From assembly GCF_025144145.1 (NCBI RefSeq), contig NZ_CP083546.1, forward strand, positions 1,628,501 to 1,692,500: a stretch of 64,000 nucleotides of DNA. Direction: 5' to 3'. The translations under genes and the position numbers were made by a program. Numbering within the stretch: the first letter of the stretch is position 1; every line of letters begins with the position of its first letter. The notes below the pieces were generated by a model. It saw only the letters and a program-made list of their open reading frames with translations. It was not told where the DNA came from and did not search any database. The stretch is from Leisingera sp. M658. Lineage in GTDB: Bacteria; Pseudomonadota; Alphaproteobacteria; Rhodobacterales; Rhodobacteraceae. Positions 52,808 through 62,058 of the stretch are shown one piece after another.

Positions 52808-53281
52808 TCACCCGTTCTTCAAATGCCGCATCCGGTCCAATGCCCCCTGAAGAATATAGGAGGCGGCGACGTGGTCGATAACCTCTGCGCGGCGTTTGCG
52901 TGTCGTATCTGCCTCAAGAAGCGCTTTTTCTGCCGCAACGGTGCTGAGGCGTTCGTCCCAGAAACCAATAGGCAGTTCGGTGAGCCGGCCCAGGTTGCGG
53001 GCGAAGGAGCGGGTGGATTGGCAGCGCGGCCCCTCAGAGCCGTCCATGTTGCGGGGCAGGCCAAGGACGATCCCGCTGATGTCACGCATCGTGATGATTT
53101 CCAAAAGGCGGGCGGCGTCCAGTGAGAACTTCTTGCGCTTTACAGTTTCCAGCGGCGTGGCCACAGCGCCGATGCGGTCGGAAACGGCGACGCCGATGGT
53201 CTTGGTGCCAAGGTCCAGCCCCATCAGCGCGTGCATCGGCGGCAGGGCAGCGGCGAAATCTTCGAAAACATCGTGGATCAT
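52808..53281 (-). CDS. ruvX: RuvX/YqgF-type Holliday junction resolvase-like nuclease
   Basis: 157 residues with an N-terminal extension of about 19 residues, then MGLDLGTKTIGVAVSDRIG, the RNase H-like nuclease core, and IVLGLPRNMDGSEG, FWDERLSTVAAEKAL and VIDHVAASYIL. YqgF acts in pre-16S rRNA 5' maturation in E. coli; a Holliday junction role was predicted from fold. Overlaps the end of ccmI by four bases. Confidence 0.92.
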   Translation of the reverse strand: MIHDVFEDFAAALPPMHALMGLDLGTKTIGVAVSDRIGAVATPLETVKRKKFSLDAARLLEIITMRDISGIVLGLPRNMDGSEGPRCQSTRSFARNLGRLTELPIGFWDERLSTVAAEKALLEADTTRKRRAEVIDHVAASYILQGALDRMRHLKNG

Positions 53282-54516
53282 TCTGCAAGTCCCGCCTGTG
53301 CTGCGATGGTTTCCAGCAGCGCCAGTGCCTCCTGATCGGCGGCAAAGGCATCACGGGCCTCGCCATAGATGGTGCGGGCACGGTCGGTGTCGCCGAGAAC
53401 CGAGAGGGCGCCGATGAGGCGGGCCCATTCTTCTGCCGAGCCGCCTTCGGTTGCCAGCCGGTCCGACAGCCGGGTGACCATGCCGCGGATCATCTCCTGC
53501 CGGTCCTCAGCGCTGAGTTCGCTGGCGCCGGCCATATCCTCGGCACTGGGGCCGGGCAGGGCGGGGGCGGTGGCGCCGCCGGGTGCAATCGGCTGGTACT
53601 CAACACCGGCGCGAAAGGCCATCTCCTCGATCTGGCCTTGAATGCCTTTAATCCAGGGGGCGTCCGCGGGGCCTGCACGCAGGGTTGCCGCCCATTCGCG
53701 GTAAGCCAGGTCCGGGCGGCCGATCTGGCCCAGCATCAGGCCCCAGTAATAACGGGCAGGCCCGTGTGCGGGATCAATGGCGCGGGCTTTCTGAAGGTCG
53801 GTCTGCGCCTCGGGCGAGACATAGCCGCCGGCGGCCATGATCTTCAACTCGGCCAGTTCAGTGAAGTCGCGGGCATTGACCTGACCCTCTGCCAGCCGGA
53901 TGTAACTGGTCTTGGCAGCATAGGCGGCCTTGAAATTGCCAAGGTTCGCCTCGTGCTGCGCCAGCAGGGCCTGGCCTTGGGCATCCTCCGCGCGTTCACT
54001 AGCCGTCTTGCGCAGTTGCTCCACCAGTGTGACGTAACCTTCCTCGACCTGCGGTTTGGGCAGGGCGGGCACTTCGGCCTCAGCCTCGGTTTGGGAGGGG
54101 CGGTTTTCGGCGCGTTGGCCTGCCAGCTGGATACGGTCCTTCAGGCCCAGGTCGCCATAGCCCGGCGCGCCCAGCTGCCAGTAGATCCCCAGGGTGCCGC
54201 CGGTGATCAGCAGCGCTGTTGCTATGCCAAAGACCAGCGATAGGGTTTTAGGCTGCGAGCGTCCCGATTGCGCCTGCTGCAGCTGGGTATCGGCGGCCAG
54301 GATGCGGCGGGAAATCTCGGTGCGGATCCGGTCGGCGTCGCCTGCATTGATGACGCCGCGGGCAAGGTCCTTGTCCACTTCGCGCAGCTGCTGGCGGTAG
54401 ACACGCAGGTCGTAGGCCGCGGCGGGTTCGCCCAATGTGCGGGCGCGAATAAGGATCATGGCCAGCAGAAAGGCTGCCGAGAACGCGATAAGGGCGGTGA
54501 CTGTCCAGAAAATCAT
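53278..54516 (-). CDS. ccmI: Cytochrome c biogenesis protein CcmI
   Basis: 412 residues from the ATG at 54516 (GGAG upstream). Two N-terminal helices (MIFWTVTALIAFSAAFLLAM; then SLVFGIATALLITGGTLGIYW at about 95-115) flank a cytoplasmic loop with the leucine-zipper-like LREVDKDLARGVINAGDADRI. The large periplasmic C-terminal part holds TPR-type helices. CcmI holds apocytochrome c for heme attachment by CcmF/CcmH; the rest of the ccm genes are not in the window. Confidence 0.9.
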   Translation of the reverse strand: MIFWTVTALIAFSAAFLLAMILIRARTLGEPAAAYDLRVYRQQLREVDKDLARGVINAGDADRIRTEISRRILAADTQLQQAQSGRSQPKTLSLVFGIATALLITGGTLGIYWQLGAPGYGDLGLKDRIQLAGQRAENRPSQTEAEAEVPALPKPQVEEGYVTLVEQLRKTASERAEDAQGQALLAQHEANLGNFKAAYAAKTSYIRLAEGQVNARDFTELAELKIMAAGGYVSPEAQTDLQKARAIDPAHGPARYYWGLMLGQIGRPDLAYREWAATLRAGPADAPWIKGIQGQIEEMAFRAGVEYQPIAPGGATAPALPGPSAEDMAGASELSAEDRQEMIRGMVTRLSDRLATEGGSAEEWARLIGALSVLGDTDRARTIYGEARDAFAADQEALALLETIAAQAGLAE

Positions 54517-54714
54517 GCCGTCTCCGAAGTTTGGGTTGCATCTATATGCGGAGGCGGATGAACAAAAGGGCCAAACTGCCGCGCCCGGACGCCTCCCGTC
54601 GGATTGCGACCGTTTTTTATGTCGCAATAACGCAGAAACAGGGCGATAAACGGCACTGGTCTGTTATGCATTTCAGGCATACCCGCTACCAGACACGAAC
54701 CATCGGATTCGCTC

Positions 54715-55959
54715 ATGAAACGCTATTCAGCTTTTGCCGTCGCGCGGGAAGCCCTGCGCTATCACACCGGATGGGAGCGCGCCTGGCGCTCGCCTGAACC
54801 CAAACGCCATTATGATGTTGTCATCGTCGGGGCGGGCGGGCATGGCCTTGCCACTGCCTATTACCTGGGCAAGAATTTCGGCATTACCAATGTCGCAATT
54901 ATCGAGAAGGGCTGGCTGGGCGGCGGTAACACCGGCCGGAACACCACCATCATCCGCTCGAACTACCTGCAGGACCCGTCCGCTGCGATCTATGAAAAAG
55001 CGCGCAGCCTGTATGAGACCATGTCGCAGGATCTGAACTATAACGTGATGTTCAGTCCGCGCGGCGTGATCATGCTGGCCCAGACCGAGCATGAGATCCG
55101 CGGCTACAAACGCACTGCGCATGCCAACCTGCAGCAGGGTGTGCCGACCGAATGGATCACCCCTGAGCGGGTCAAGGAACTGGTGCCGATCATCAACCTG
55201 CACGGTCCCCGTTACCCGGTTCTGGGCGGCTTGTGGCAGGAACGCGGCGGCACCGCCCGTCACGATGCGGTGGCCTGGGGCTATGCGCGGGCCTGTTCCG
55301 ACATGGGCATGGACATCATCCAGCAATGCGAAGTCACCGGCGTGCGCACCGAGAACGGCCGCACCGTGGGTGTCGACACCACCAAGGGCGCGATCGACTG
55401 CGACAAGATCGGCATGATCGTTGCGGGTAATGCTTCGGTTCTGGCCGAGCGGGCGGGCTTCCGTCTGCCGATGGAATCGGTGGCCCTGCAGGCGATGGTC
55501 TCCGAGCCGATCAAACCCTGCATGGATGTGGTTGTGATGGCCAACACCGTGCACGGCTACATGTCCCAGTCCGACAAGGGCGAGATGGTCATTGGCGGCG
55601 GCACCGACGGGTTCAACAACTATACCCAGCGCGGATCGTTCCACCATATCGAGGAAACCGTGCGCGCCCTTGTTGAGACCTTCCCGATGGTGTCGCGTCT
55701 CAAGATGCTGCGCCAGTGGGGCGGCATTGTGGATGTGACCGGCGACCGCTCGCCGATCATCTCGAAAACGCCTGTGCAGAACTGCTTTGTCAACTGCGGC
55801 TGGGGGACCGGCGGCTTTAAGTCGATCCCGGGGTCCGGCTGGGCGATGGCAGAGCTGATGGCCACCGGCCATTCGCCGCTGACCGAGGAGTTCTCGATGA
55901 TGCGCTTCAAAGAAGGCAAGTTCATCGACGAGAGCGTCGCTGCGGGTGTGGCACACTGA
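54715..55959 (+). CDS. soxB: Sarcosine oxidase subunit beta
   Basis: 414 residues. FAD-binding VVIVGAGGHGLATAYYLG and EKGWLGGGNTGRNTTIIRS match heterotetrameric sarcosine oxidase beta. H183 in GGTARHDAVAWG corresponds to the residue that carries covalent FMN in the family. The complex oxidises sarcosine to glycine and passes the methyl group to tetrahydrofolate or releases formaldehyde. First gene of soxB-soxD-soxA-soxG; divergent from ccmI. No strong binding site before the ATG. Confidence 0.95.
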   Translation: MKRYSAFAVAREALRYHTGWERAWRSPEPKRHYDVVIVGAGGHGLATAYYLGKNFGITNVAIIEKGWLGGGNTGRNTTIIRSNYLQDPSAAIYEKARSLYETMSQDLNYNVMFSPRGVIMLAQTEHEIRGYKRTAHANLQQGVPTEWITPERVKELVPIINLHGPRYPVLGGLWQERGGTARHDAVAWGYARACSDMGMDIIQQCEVTGVRTENGRTVGVDTTKGAIDCDKIGMIVAGNASVLAERAGFRLPMESVALQAMVSEPIKPCMDVVVMANTVHGYMSQSDKGEMVIGGGTDGFNNYTQRGSFHHIEETVRALVETFPMVSRLKMLRQWGGIVDVTGDRSPIISKTPVQNCFVNCGWGTGGFKSIPGSGWAMAELMATGHSPLTEEFSMMRFKEGKFIDESVAAGVAH

Positions 55960-55973
55960 TGCCGCGCGCCGCC

Positions 55974-56020
55974 GCAAAATTCTTCGAAGAATTTTGCCAA
56001 GGATTTTTGAAAATCCTTGG
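55974..56020. repeat. Tandem 24-bp palindrome element, copy 2
   Basis: Perfect palindrome with half-site GCAAAATTCTTC (55974-55997), joined through a shared C to CCAAGGATTTT/AAAATCCTTGG (55997-56020). Same design as 9791-9837, in the opposite order, between soxB and soxD of one operon. Confidence 0.85.
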
Positions 56021-56044
56021 CCCCCAGTTGGAGAGGTCCGCACA

Positions 56045-56386
56045 ATGCTGATCCTTGAATGCCCTTACTGCGGCGTCAAAGCCGAAGAAACCGAACTGGC
56101 CGCGGGCGGCGAAGCGCATCTGAAGCGTTTCGGCCCCGGTTCCTCGGATGATGAGTTCCATGACTACCTGTTCATGCGCGAAAACCCCAAAGGCGTTCAT
56201 TTTGAACGCTGGCGCCATGCCAATGGCTGCGGCAAGTGGTTCCACGCCGCCCGCTGCACCATGACGCTGGAGGTCTTTGGCACCTACACCGCCCAGACCG
56301 CTGTGCCGACGCAGGAGATCATGGACAAGATCACCGCAAAACGCCCCGGCTGGTCCTGGCGCGAATTCTCGGACGGTCAGAAATGA
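56045..56386 (+). CDS. soxD: Sarcosine oxidase subunit delta
   Basis: 113 residues. MLILECPYCGVKAEETELA and HANGCGKWFHAARCTMTLEV carry the cysteine pair and Cys-His sites that bind the structural zinc in the delta subunit. The ATG at 56045 is preceded by GGAGAGG. Second gene of the soxBDAG operon, separated from soxB by the palindromic element. Confidence 0.95.
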   Translation: MLILECPYCGVKAEETELAAGGEAHLKRFGPGSSDDEFHDYLFMRENPKGVHFERWRHANGCGKWFHAARCTMTLEVFGTYTAQTAVPTQEIMDKITAKRPGWSWREFSDGQK

Positions 56387-56435
56387 TCCGCCGCCTGACT
56401 GAAACACCTGCTTTTCTTTTGAAAGGTCTGCGCAC

Positions 56436-59400
56436 ATGAGCACGCGTCTTGCCAAGCATGGCCGGCTGATCGACCGCTCCAAACAGATCGCCTTCACCTT
56501 CAACGGCAAATCCATGAAGGGTTTTGCCGGCGATACCCTGGCGTCCGCCCTTCTGGCCAACGGCCAGGTGATGATGGGCCGCTCGTTCAAATACCACCGC
56601 CCGCGCGGCGTTGTCGCATCCGGTTCGGAAGAGCCCAATGCGCTGATGCAGCTGGGTGTGGGCGACCGTTACGAGCCGAACCAGCGCGCCACCACCACCG
56701 AGCTGTTCTCGGGGCTGTCGGCGAATTCGCAGAACCACTGGCCCAGCCTGGAGTTCGACGTTCTGTCGATCAACAACAAGCTGTCGCGGTTTCTGACGGC
56801 TGGCTTCTACTACAAGATGTTCATCCACCCGCGTCCGCTGTGGAAGCATGTGTATGAGCCGATCATCCGCAAATCCGCCGGTCTGGGCAATGCGCCTGAC
56901 GCCGAGCTGAAGGATGCCGACACCTACGAGCACTTTTACTTCTTTGCGGATGTGCTGGTGATCGGCGGCGGCGTTGCCGGCCTGCAGGCGGCCAAGGCGG
57001 CTGCGGCCACTGGCGCCAAGGTGCTGGTGATGGAGCAGAACAACCATTGGGGCGGCCGGGCACCGGTCGACGGCGGCACCATTGACGGTGAAGCCCCTGA
57101 CGCCTGGATCGCCAAGACCCTGGCCGAGCTGGGTGCGATGGAGAACGTCACCCTGCGCGACCGTTGCATGGGGTCGGGTGTCTATGACCACGGCTATGCG
57201 CTGGGGTATGAGCGTCTGACCGACCACGCGCCGGGTCAGGGCGGCCCGCGCCACCGTCTGTGGCGGGTCCGTGCCAGCCAGATCGTCACCGCAACCGGTG
57301 CCATTGAACGGCCGCTGTCCTTTGCGGGCAACGATGTGCCGGGTGTGATGCTGGCCGGTTCGATGCGCGACTATGTGGTGAACTGGGGCGTGAACCCGGG
57401 CCAGAAGGTTGTGGTTGCCACAAACAACGACGACGCCTATCGCACCGCATTGGTGCTGCATGAGGCCGGGGTCGAAGTGGTCCGTGTAGTTGACACTCGC
57501 GAAACCGGCGGCGGCGAACTGATGGAAGCTGTCCGCGAGAAGGGCATCCGGGTTGAGCTGGGCCGTGCCATTGCCAAGGTGAAGGACGGCAAATGCGTGA
57601 CCCAGGTCTCCATCTGCGCTCAGAACGGTGAAGGCGGCGCCCGCGAAGACGTCGAAGCAGACGCGGTTGCCATGTCCGGCGGCTGGTCACCGGTGGTCCA
57701 CCTGTGGTCCCACTGCGGCGGCAAGCTGAATTGGGATGACAAAAACGCCAACTTCCGCCCCGATGCCTCGCGTCCGCCGCTGGGCCATGACGGCAACGGC
57801 TTTGTGGTTCCGGCTGGTGCCGCAAACGGCGAATTCGGCCTGGGCGCGCTGCTGGAAGACGCGGCTGCGGCCGGCGCCAAAGCGGCTGAGGCTGCTGGCT
57901 TCCCGGCGAAATCCGTGGCGGCTGCCAAGGGTGTCTCTGAGAATGAGGCGCAGATGGAAGCGGTCTGGCTGATGCCGGCCAAGGCGGACATCAAGCTGCG
58001 CATGAAGTCCTGGCTGGACTATCAGAACGACGTCAAGGTCTCCGACGTGCAGCTGGCTGCGCGCGAAGGCTATGAAAGCGTCGAGCACACCAAGCGTTAC
58101 ACCACGCTGGGCATGGCGACCGACCAGGGCAAATTGTCCAACATCAACGGTCTGGCGATCCTTGCGGACGCGCTGAACTCGGAAATCCCGTCGGTGGGCA
58201 CCACCACCTTTCGTCCGCCGTACCACCCGATCTCGATCGGTGCGATTGCAGGTGAAGCACGGGCCGAGATCTTCCAGCCGGTGCGCAAGACACCGATCTA
58301 TGACTGGATGGACAAGAACGGTGCGGATTGGGAACCGGTTGGCCAGTGGCGCCGTCCGTTTGCCATCACCAAGCCGGGTGAAGACCGTCATGCCGCGGTG
58401 AACCGCGAGGTGAAGAACACCCGCGAGAACCTCGGCCTGCTGGATGCCTCGACCCTGGGCAAGCTGATTGTCAAAGGGCCGGATGCGGGCAAGTTCCTGG
58501 ACATGCTCTATACCAACATGATGTCCACGCTGAAGGTCGGAAAATGCCGCTATGGCCTGATGTGCTCGGAGAATGGTTTCCTGATCGACGACGGCGTTGT
58601 TGCCCGCATCGACGAGGACACCTTCCTGTGCCACACCACCACTGGCGGTGCCGAAAGCATCCATGGCCACATGGAAGAATGGCTGCAGACCGAATGGTGG
58701 GACTGGAAAGTCTATGTTGCCAATGTGACCGAGCAGTATGCGCAGGTTGCCGTGGTCGGCCCCAACGCCCGCAAGGTGCTGGAAAAGCTGAACGCGCAGG
58801 CCGGTGGCGGCATGGATCTGTCGAAAGAGGCGCTGCCGTTCATGGAATGGCGCGACGGTCAGATCGGCGGCTTCGATGCCCGTGCTTACCGGATCTCCTT
58901 CTCGGGCGAGCTGTCCTACGAGATCGCGGTTGCGGCCTCGGAAGGCCAGGCGTTCTGGGATGCGCTGATGGAAGCAGGCAAGGAATTCGGCGTCATGCCT
59001 TACGGCACCGAGACCCTGCACATTCTGCGCGCCGAAAAAGGCTTTATCATGATCGGCGACGAGACCGATGGCACCGTGATCCCGCAGGATCTGGGTCTGC
59101 ATTGGGCGCTGTCGAAGAAGAAGGAAGACTATCTGGGCAAGCGCGCGCAGCTGCGGTCCCACATGGCGGATCCCGATCGCTGGCAGCTGGTTGGCCTGGA
59201 AACGGTGGACGGTTCGGTGCTGCCCGACGGCGCTTATGCATTGGGTGAAGGCGTCAACGCCAACGGCCAGCGCAACATGATCGGCCGGGTGACCTCAACC
59301 TATCATTCCGCGACCCTGGGCCGCGGTATCGCCATGGGCCTGATCAAACACGGCACCAAGCGGATGGGCGAAGTGGTTGAATTCCCGGGCACTGACGGCA

Positions 59401-59468
59401 AGACCTATAAGGCCAAGATCGTTGATCCGGTCTTCTACGACAAGGAAGGGGAAAAGCAGAATGTCTAA
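56436..59468 (+). CDS. soxA: Sarcosine oxidase subunit alpha
   Basis: 1010 residues, full length. N-terminal Fer2-like part (FTFNGKSMKGFAGDTLASAL; GRSFKYHRPRGVVASG), then a NAD-binding domain (DVLVIGGGVAGLQAAKAA), and from about residue 600 a GcvT-type folate domain with GRPQ-like WRRPFAITKPGEDRH, CRYGLMCSENGFLIDDGV and RISFSGELSYEIAV. The subunit holds NAD and binds tetrahydrofolate. Its stop overlaps soxG by eight bases. Confidence 0.96.
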   Translation: MSTRLAKHGRLIDRSKQIAFTFNGKSMKGFAGDTLASALLANGQVMMGRSFKYHRPRGVVASGSEEPNALMQLGVGDRYEPNQRATTTELFSGLSANSQNHWPSLEFDVLSINNKLSRFLTAGFYYKMFIHPRPLWKHVYEPIIRKSAGLGNAPDAELKDADTYEHFYFFADVLVIGGGVAGLQAAKAAAATGAKVLVMEQNNHWGGRAPVDGGTIDGEAPDAWIAKTLAELGAMENVTLRDRCMGSGVYDHGYALGYERLTDHAPGQGGPRHRLWRVRASQIVTATGAIERPLSFAGNDVPGVMLAGSMRDYVVNWGVNPGQKVVVATNNDDAYRTALVLHEAGVEVVRVVDTRETGGGELMEAVREKGIRVELGRAIAKVKDGKCVTQVSICAQNGEGGAREDVEADAVAMSGGWSPVVHLWSHCGGKLNWDDKNANFRPDASRPPLGHDGNGFVVPAGAANGEFGLGALLEDAAAAGAKAAEAAGFPAKSVAAAKGVSENEAQMEAVWLMPAKADIKLRMKSWLDYQNDVKVSDVQLAAREGYESVEHTKRYTTLGMATDQGKLSNINGLAILADALNSEIPSVGTTTFRPPYHPISIGAIAGEARAEIFQPVRKTPIYDWMDKNGADWEPVGQWRRPFAITKPGEDRHAAVNREVKNTRENLGLLDASTLGKLIVKGPDAGKFLDMLYTNMMSTLKVGKCRYGLMCSENGFLIDDGVVARIDEDTFLCHTTTGGAESIHGHMEEWLQTEWWDWKVYVANVTEQYAQVAVVGPNARKVLEKLNAQAGGGMDLSKEALPFMEWRDGQIGGFDARAYRISFSGELSYEIAVAASEGQAFWDALMEAGKEFGVMPYGTETLHILRAEKGFIMIGDETDGTVIPQDLGLHWALSKKKEDYLGKRAQLRSHMADPDRWQLVGLETVDGSVLPDGAYALGEGVNANGQRNMIGRVTSTYHSATLGRGIAMGLIKHGTKRMGEVVEFPGTDGKTYKAKIVDPVFYDKEGEKQNV

Positions 59469-60027
59469 GGCTGTTTCCGTACTGAACGGCGCGCAGTTCT
59501 CCGGCCTGGCCAAGGTCGAGGATGCAGGCCTGCAGGGTATGATCACCCTGCGCGGCGATCTGGAGTCATCGGTTCTGAAGGCGGCTGTCAAGGCCGCCAC
59601 CGGCGCCGAAGTTCCGGCCCGGGGTTCCATCACGGTTGCCGAAAACGGTGCCGCTGCATGGATGTCGCCGGACGAGCTGCTGCTGCTGGTGCCCTATGAG
59701 GATGCGGTTTCCAAAACTGCTGAATTGGCAGGGGCGCTGAAAGGCGAACACGCGCTGGCGGCGAATGTCTCTGACGCCCGTGCCTTCTTCCGCCTGTCGG
59801 GTGAAGGTGCGCGCGAGGTGCTGGGCAAAGTGAGCCCGGTGGACTTTGACGCAGCGGCATTCAAGGCAGGCCAGTTCCGCCGTTCGCGCCTGGCACAGGT
59901 GGCTGGCGCCTACTGGTTGAACGAAGACGGCAGTTTTTACATCGTCTGCTTCCGCTCTGTCGGCGAATATGTGTTCAAATTGCTCAGCACGGCGGCGCAT
60001 CCGCAAAGTAAAGTGGGTGTTTACTAA
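59461..60027 (+). CDS. soxG: Sarcosine oxidase subunit gamma
   Basis: 188 residues. GAQFSGLAKVEDAG at the start, then AWMSPDELLLLVP, VSDARAFFRLSGEGAREVLGKVSPVDF and FRRSRLAQVAGAYWL, all characteristic of the gamma subunit, a GcvT-related fold that contacts the alpha subunit. Last gene of the operon, ending in a strong terminator. Confidence 0.93.
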   Translation: MSKAVSVLNGAQFSGLAKVEDAGLQGMITLRGDLESSVLKAAVKAATGAEVPARGSITVAENGAAAWMSPDELLLLVPYEDAVSKTAELAGALKGEHALAANVSDARAFFRLSGEGAREVLGKVSPVDFDAAAFKAGQFRRSRLAQVAGAYWLNEDGSFYIVCFRSVGEYVFKLLSTAAHPQSKVGVY

Positions 60028-60076
60028 AGTTTTCACTCGCTTTTTGCTTGTGACGCCATCACGCGTCATTTACGGT

Positions 60077-60113
60077 GCCCTGGAGACCTTCCAGGGCATC
60101 TTTTTTTGTTTTT
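60077..60113 (+). terminator. Rho-independent terminator of the sox operon
   Basis: GCCCTGGA (60077-60084) pairs with TCCAGGGC (60090-60097), then ATCTTTTTTTGTTTTT. Confidence 0.93.
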
Positions 60114-60216
60114 CACTTCCCCGGAAGTTTACATTTTTACGATTGCAACTGTTTGATTTGATACCCTTTCTTTCAAGTCGGGGTAGGTTTTGTGACGATG
60201 TTTCAGGGAGCGGCTG

Positions 60217-60660
60217 ATGGGTCTGCCGGCATGCGGAATTTTAGCACTGGCTATTTCACTGTCCGGGGGCGGGGCAGTGGCCGAAACAAGCTTTCGTTGC
60301 GATCTGAAACCGATTTCCGGCGTTACTTGGGTTCCCGGCCGGATTACCGTGCATTTTTCCGATGATTTCACCACTGCAAAGGTCACTGATGCGGCGTTTG
60401 GTGTGTCAGTTGCCGCTAAGGTTTCGCAGCGCAGCGAGACATCTTATGCGATCAGCTGGTCATTGCCCGGGCTTGCTGTGCTGACGGACAACGGGCAGGC
60501 AAAGCCGCGCTTCAGGGCTGTTCTGAACACCGCAAACCTGAAGATGAGCATTCAATCAATCCGCCCCGGCAGCACAGAGCAGCCGCCGCGCGGTTCCGGA
60601 ACGTGCCGCCGGGAGCCGTCTTTGTCGCTGCTGGCCCAGAACCACATCGGTTGGAACTAG
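60217..60660 (+). CDS. Small secreted hypothetical protein (paralogue 1)
   Basis: 147 residues. Signal peptide GILALAISLSGGGAVAE then FRCDLKPISGVTWVPGRITVHF. The C-terminal RGSGTCRRE motif pairs a cysteine with the first one (a possible disulfide). Resembles the broken gene immediately downstream in plan (signal, xCxhK, ALNT- or VLNT-type strand, PRGxGxC end). No known family; restricted to relatives of this genome as far as I can judge. Confidence 0.65.
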   Translation: MGLPACGILALAISLSGGGAVAETSFRCDLKPISGVTWVPGRITVHFSDDFTTAKVTDAAFGVSVAAKVSQRSETSYAISWSLPGLAVLTDNGQAKPRFRAVLNTANLKMSIQSIRPGSTEQPPRGSGTCRREPSLSLLAQNHIGWN

Positions 60661-60776
60661 GCGGGTAATCTAAGGCCCGGCGGGGCAGGCTATGGGCTGC
60701 AGCGCAACTGCAGATTGCCGTTGCATCGGAGCCGCTATCCCTGCATCACTGCACAGCAAAAAAATGGAACCATCTA

Positions 60777-61200
60777 ATGAAACGATATCTATTGGCTGCA
60801 TCCATTCTGCTGTCAGCCGCGTCCGCCGCAGCGGCGGGAGGAAAAGACACCATCACATATGATTGCGCGATGAAGGTGTTCACCAACAATGGCTGGATTG
60901 CCCCGCGGGTGCTTGTCATGTGGGACGGAGAAAACCAGATCTGCGCAGATCTATGACGGGTATATACACAAACTGGTCGGAGAGCCTATTCCGGCTAAAG
61001 TCTCGCCACGAAACGAAATTTCCTACAACTTGGACTGGCGGGTGAATAACATTCCGGTCAGCAATGCCCGAATGACGCTTGATGGATTGTATTCAGCTGT
61101 TTTGAATACCAAGCAGAACACTCTGTCGATCCGCGGCGTCATCACGGGTGTCGCCAATCAGCCGCGTGGCAAAGGTAAATGCATCGTCAAAAATGGCTGA
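60777..61200 (+). pseudogene. Frameshifted small secreted protein (paralogue 2)
   Basis: The ATG at 60777 opens a good signal peptide (MKRYLLAASILLSAASAAAA) and YDCAMKVFTNNGWIAPRVLV, then stops at 60954-60956. The frame shifts between about 60930 and 60955: from there frame 2 continues QIYDGYIHKLVGEPIPA through VLNTKQNTLSIRGVITG to QPRGKGKCIVKNG. Joined, the two parts give a protein like paralogue 1. A real pseudogene and a sequencing error are both possible. The repeat AGATCTGCGCAGATCT sits at the break. Confidence 0.7.
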
Positions 61201-61348
61201 GGCCGGCATCGCGCCAGCCGGACCAGGCTGGCATCGCCTTTTTTGCACATAGACCTTGCGCGGAAATGGGGCCTTGGCTCTTGACCTGATAGCGCGCGCA
61301 CAGCATGTATCTGCGCAGGAACGCAAACTTTTTTCACAGGGGGCCCAA

Positions 61349-61948
61349 ATGGCTTTTGAACTTCCCGATCTTCCTTATGCACACGACGCCCTGGCTGCCA
61401 AAGGCATGTCGGCCGAGACCCTGGAATACCACCACGACCTGCACCACAAGGCCTATGTCGATAACGGCAACAAGCTGATCGCCGGCACCGAGTGGGACGG
61501 CAAGTCGCTGGAAGAGATCATCAAAGGCACCTATGACGCCGGTTCCGTTGCCCAGAACGGTATCTTCAACAACATCTCGCAGCTGTGGAACCACAACCAG
61601 TTCTGGGAAATGATGGGCCCGGGCGCCAGCGCAATGCCGGGTGAGCTGGAAAAGGCGCTGGTCGAGTCGTTCGGCTCGGTTGACGAGTTCAAGTCGCAGT
61701 TCTCCGCAGCAGGCGCCGGCCAGTTCGGTTCCGGCTGGGCCTGGCTGGTTAAGAACGCCGACGGGTCGCTGGCAGTGACCAAAACTGAAAACGGCGTCAA
61801 CCCGCTGTGCTTCAACCAGACCGCACTGCTGGGCTGCGATGTGTGGGAACACTCCTATTACATCGATTTCCGCAACAAGCGTCCGGCTTACCTGACCAAC
61901 TTCCTGGACAATCTGGTGAACTGGGAAAACGTCGCCTCGCGGATGTAA
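61349..61948 (+). CDS. sodB: Fe-type superoxide dismutase
   Basis: Converts superoxide to oxygen and peroxide. 199 residues. Metal ligands: H28 (LEYHHDLHH), H82 (WNHNQFW), D164 and H168 (DVWEHSYY). AGAGQFGSGWAWLV and the AGTEWDGKS segment fit the Fe-SOD branch of cytosolic SODs. ATG at 61349 after AGGGGG. Fe versus Mn use cannot be proven from sequence. Confidence 0.95.
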   Translation: MAFELPDLPYAHDALAAKGMSAETLEYHHDLHHKAYVDNGNKLIAGTEWDGKSLEEIIKGTYDAGSVAQNGIFNNISQLWNHNQFWEMMGPGASAMPGELEKALVESFGSVDEFKSQFSAAGAGQFGSGWAWLVKNADGSLAVTKTENGVNPLCFNQTALLGCDVWEHSYYIDFRNKRPAYLTNFLDNLVNWENVASRM

Positions 61949-61973
61949 GTCCTGAGCGGCATGAATTCTGGAG

Positions 61974-62005
61974 CGCCCGGTCATCCGACCGGGCGTTTCT
62001 TGTTT
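61974..62005 (+). terminator. Rho-independent terminator of sodB
   Basis: CGCCCGGTC (61974-61982) pairs with GACCGGGCG (61987-61995), followed by TTTCTTGTTT. Confidence 0.9.
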
Positions 62006-62058
62006 GGACCGGCGGCTGGCGCGTATTGCGCACGGCCCGCCGGAACGGGGGAACGGTG

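Noticed and set aside
53122-54243. 373-residue plus-strand frame over ccmI
   Set aside because: Shadow; no domain, His/Gln/Gly-rich composition.
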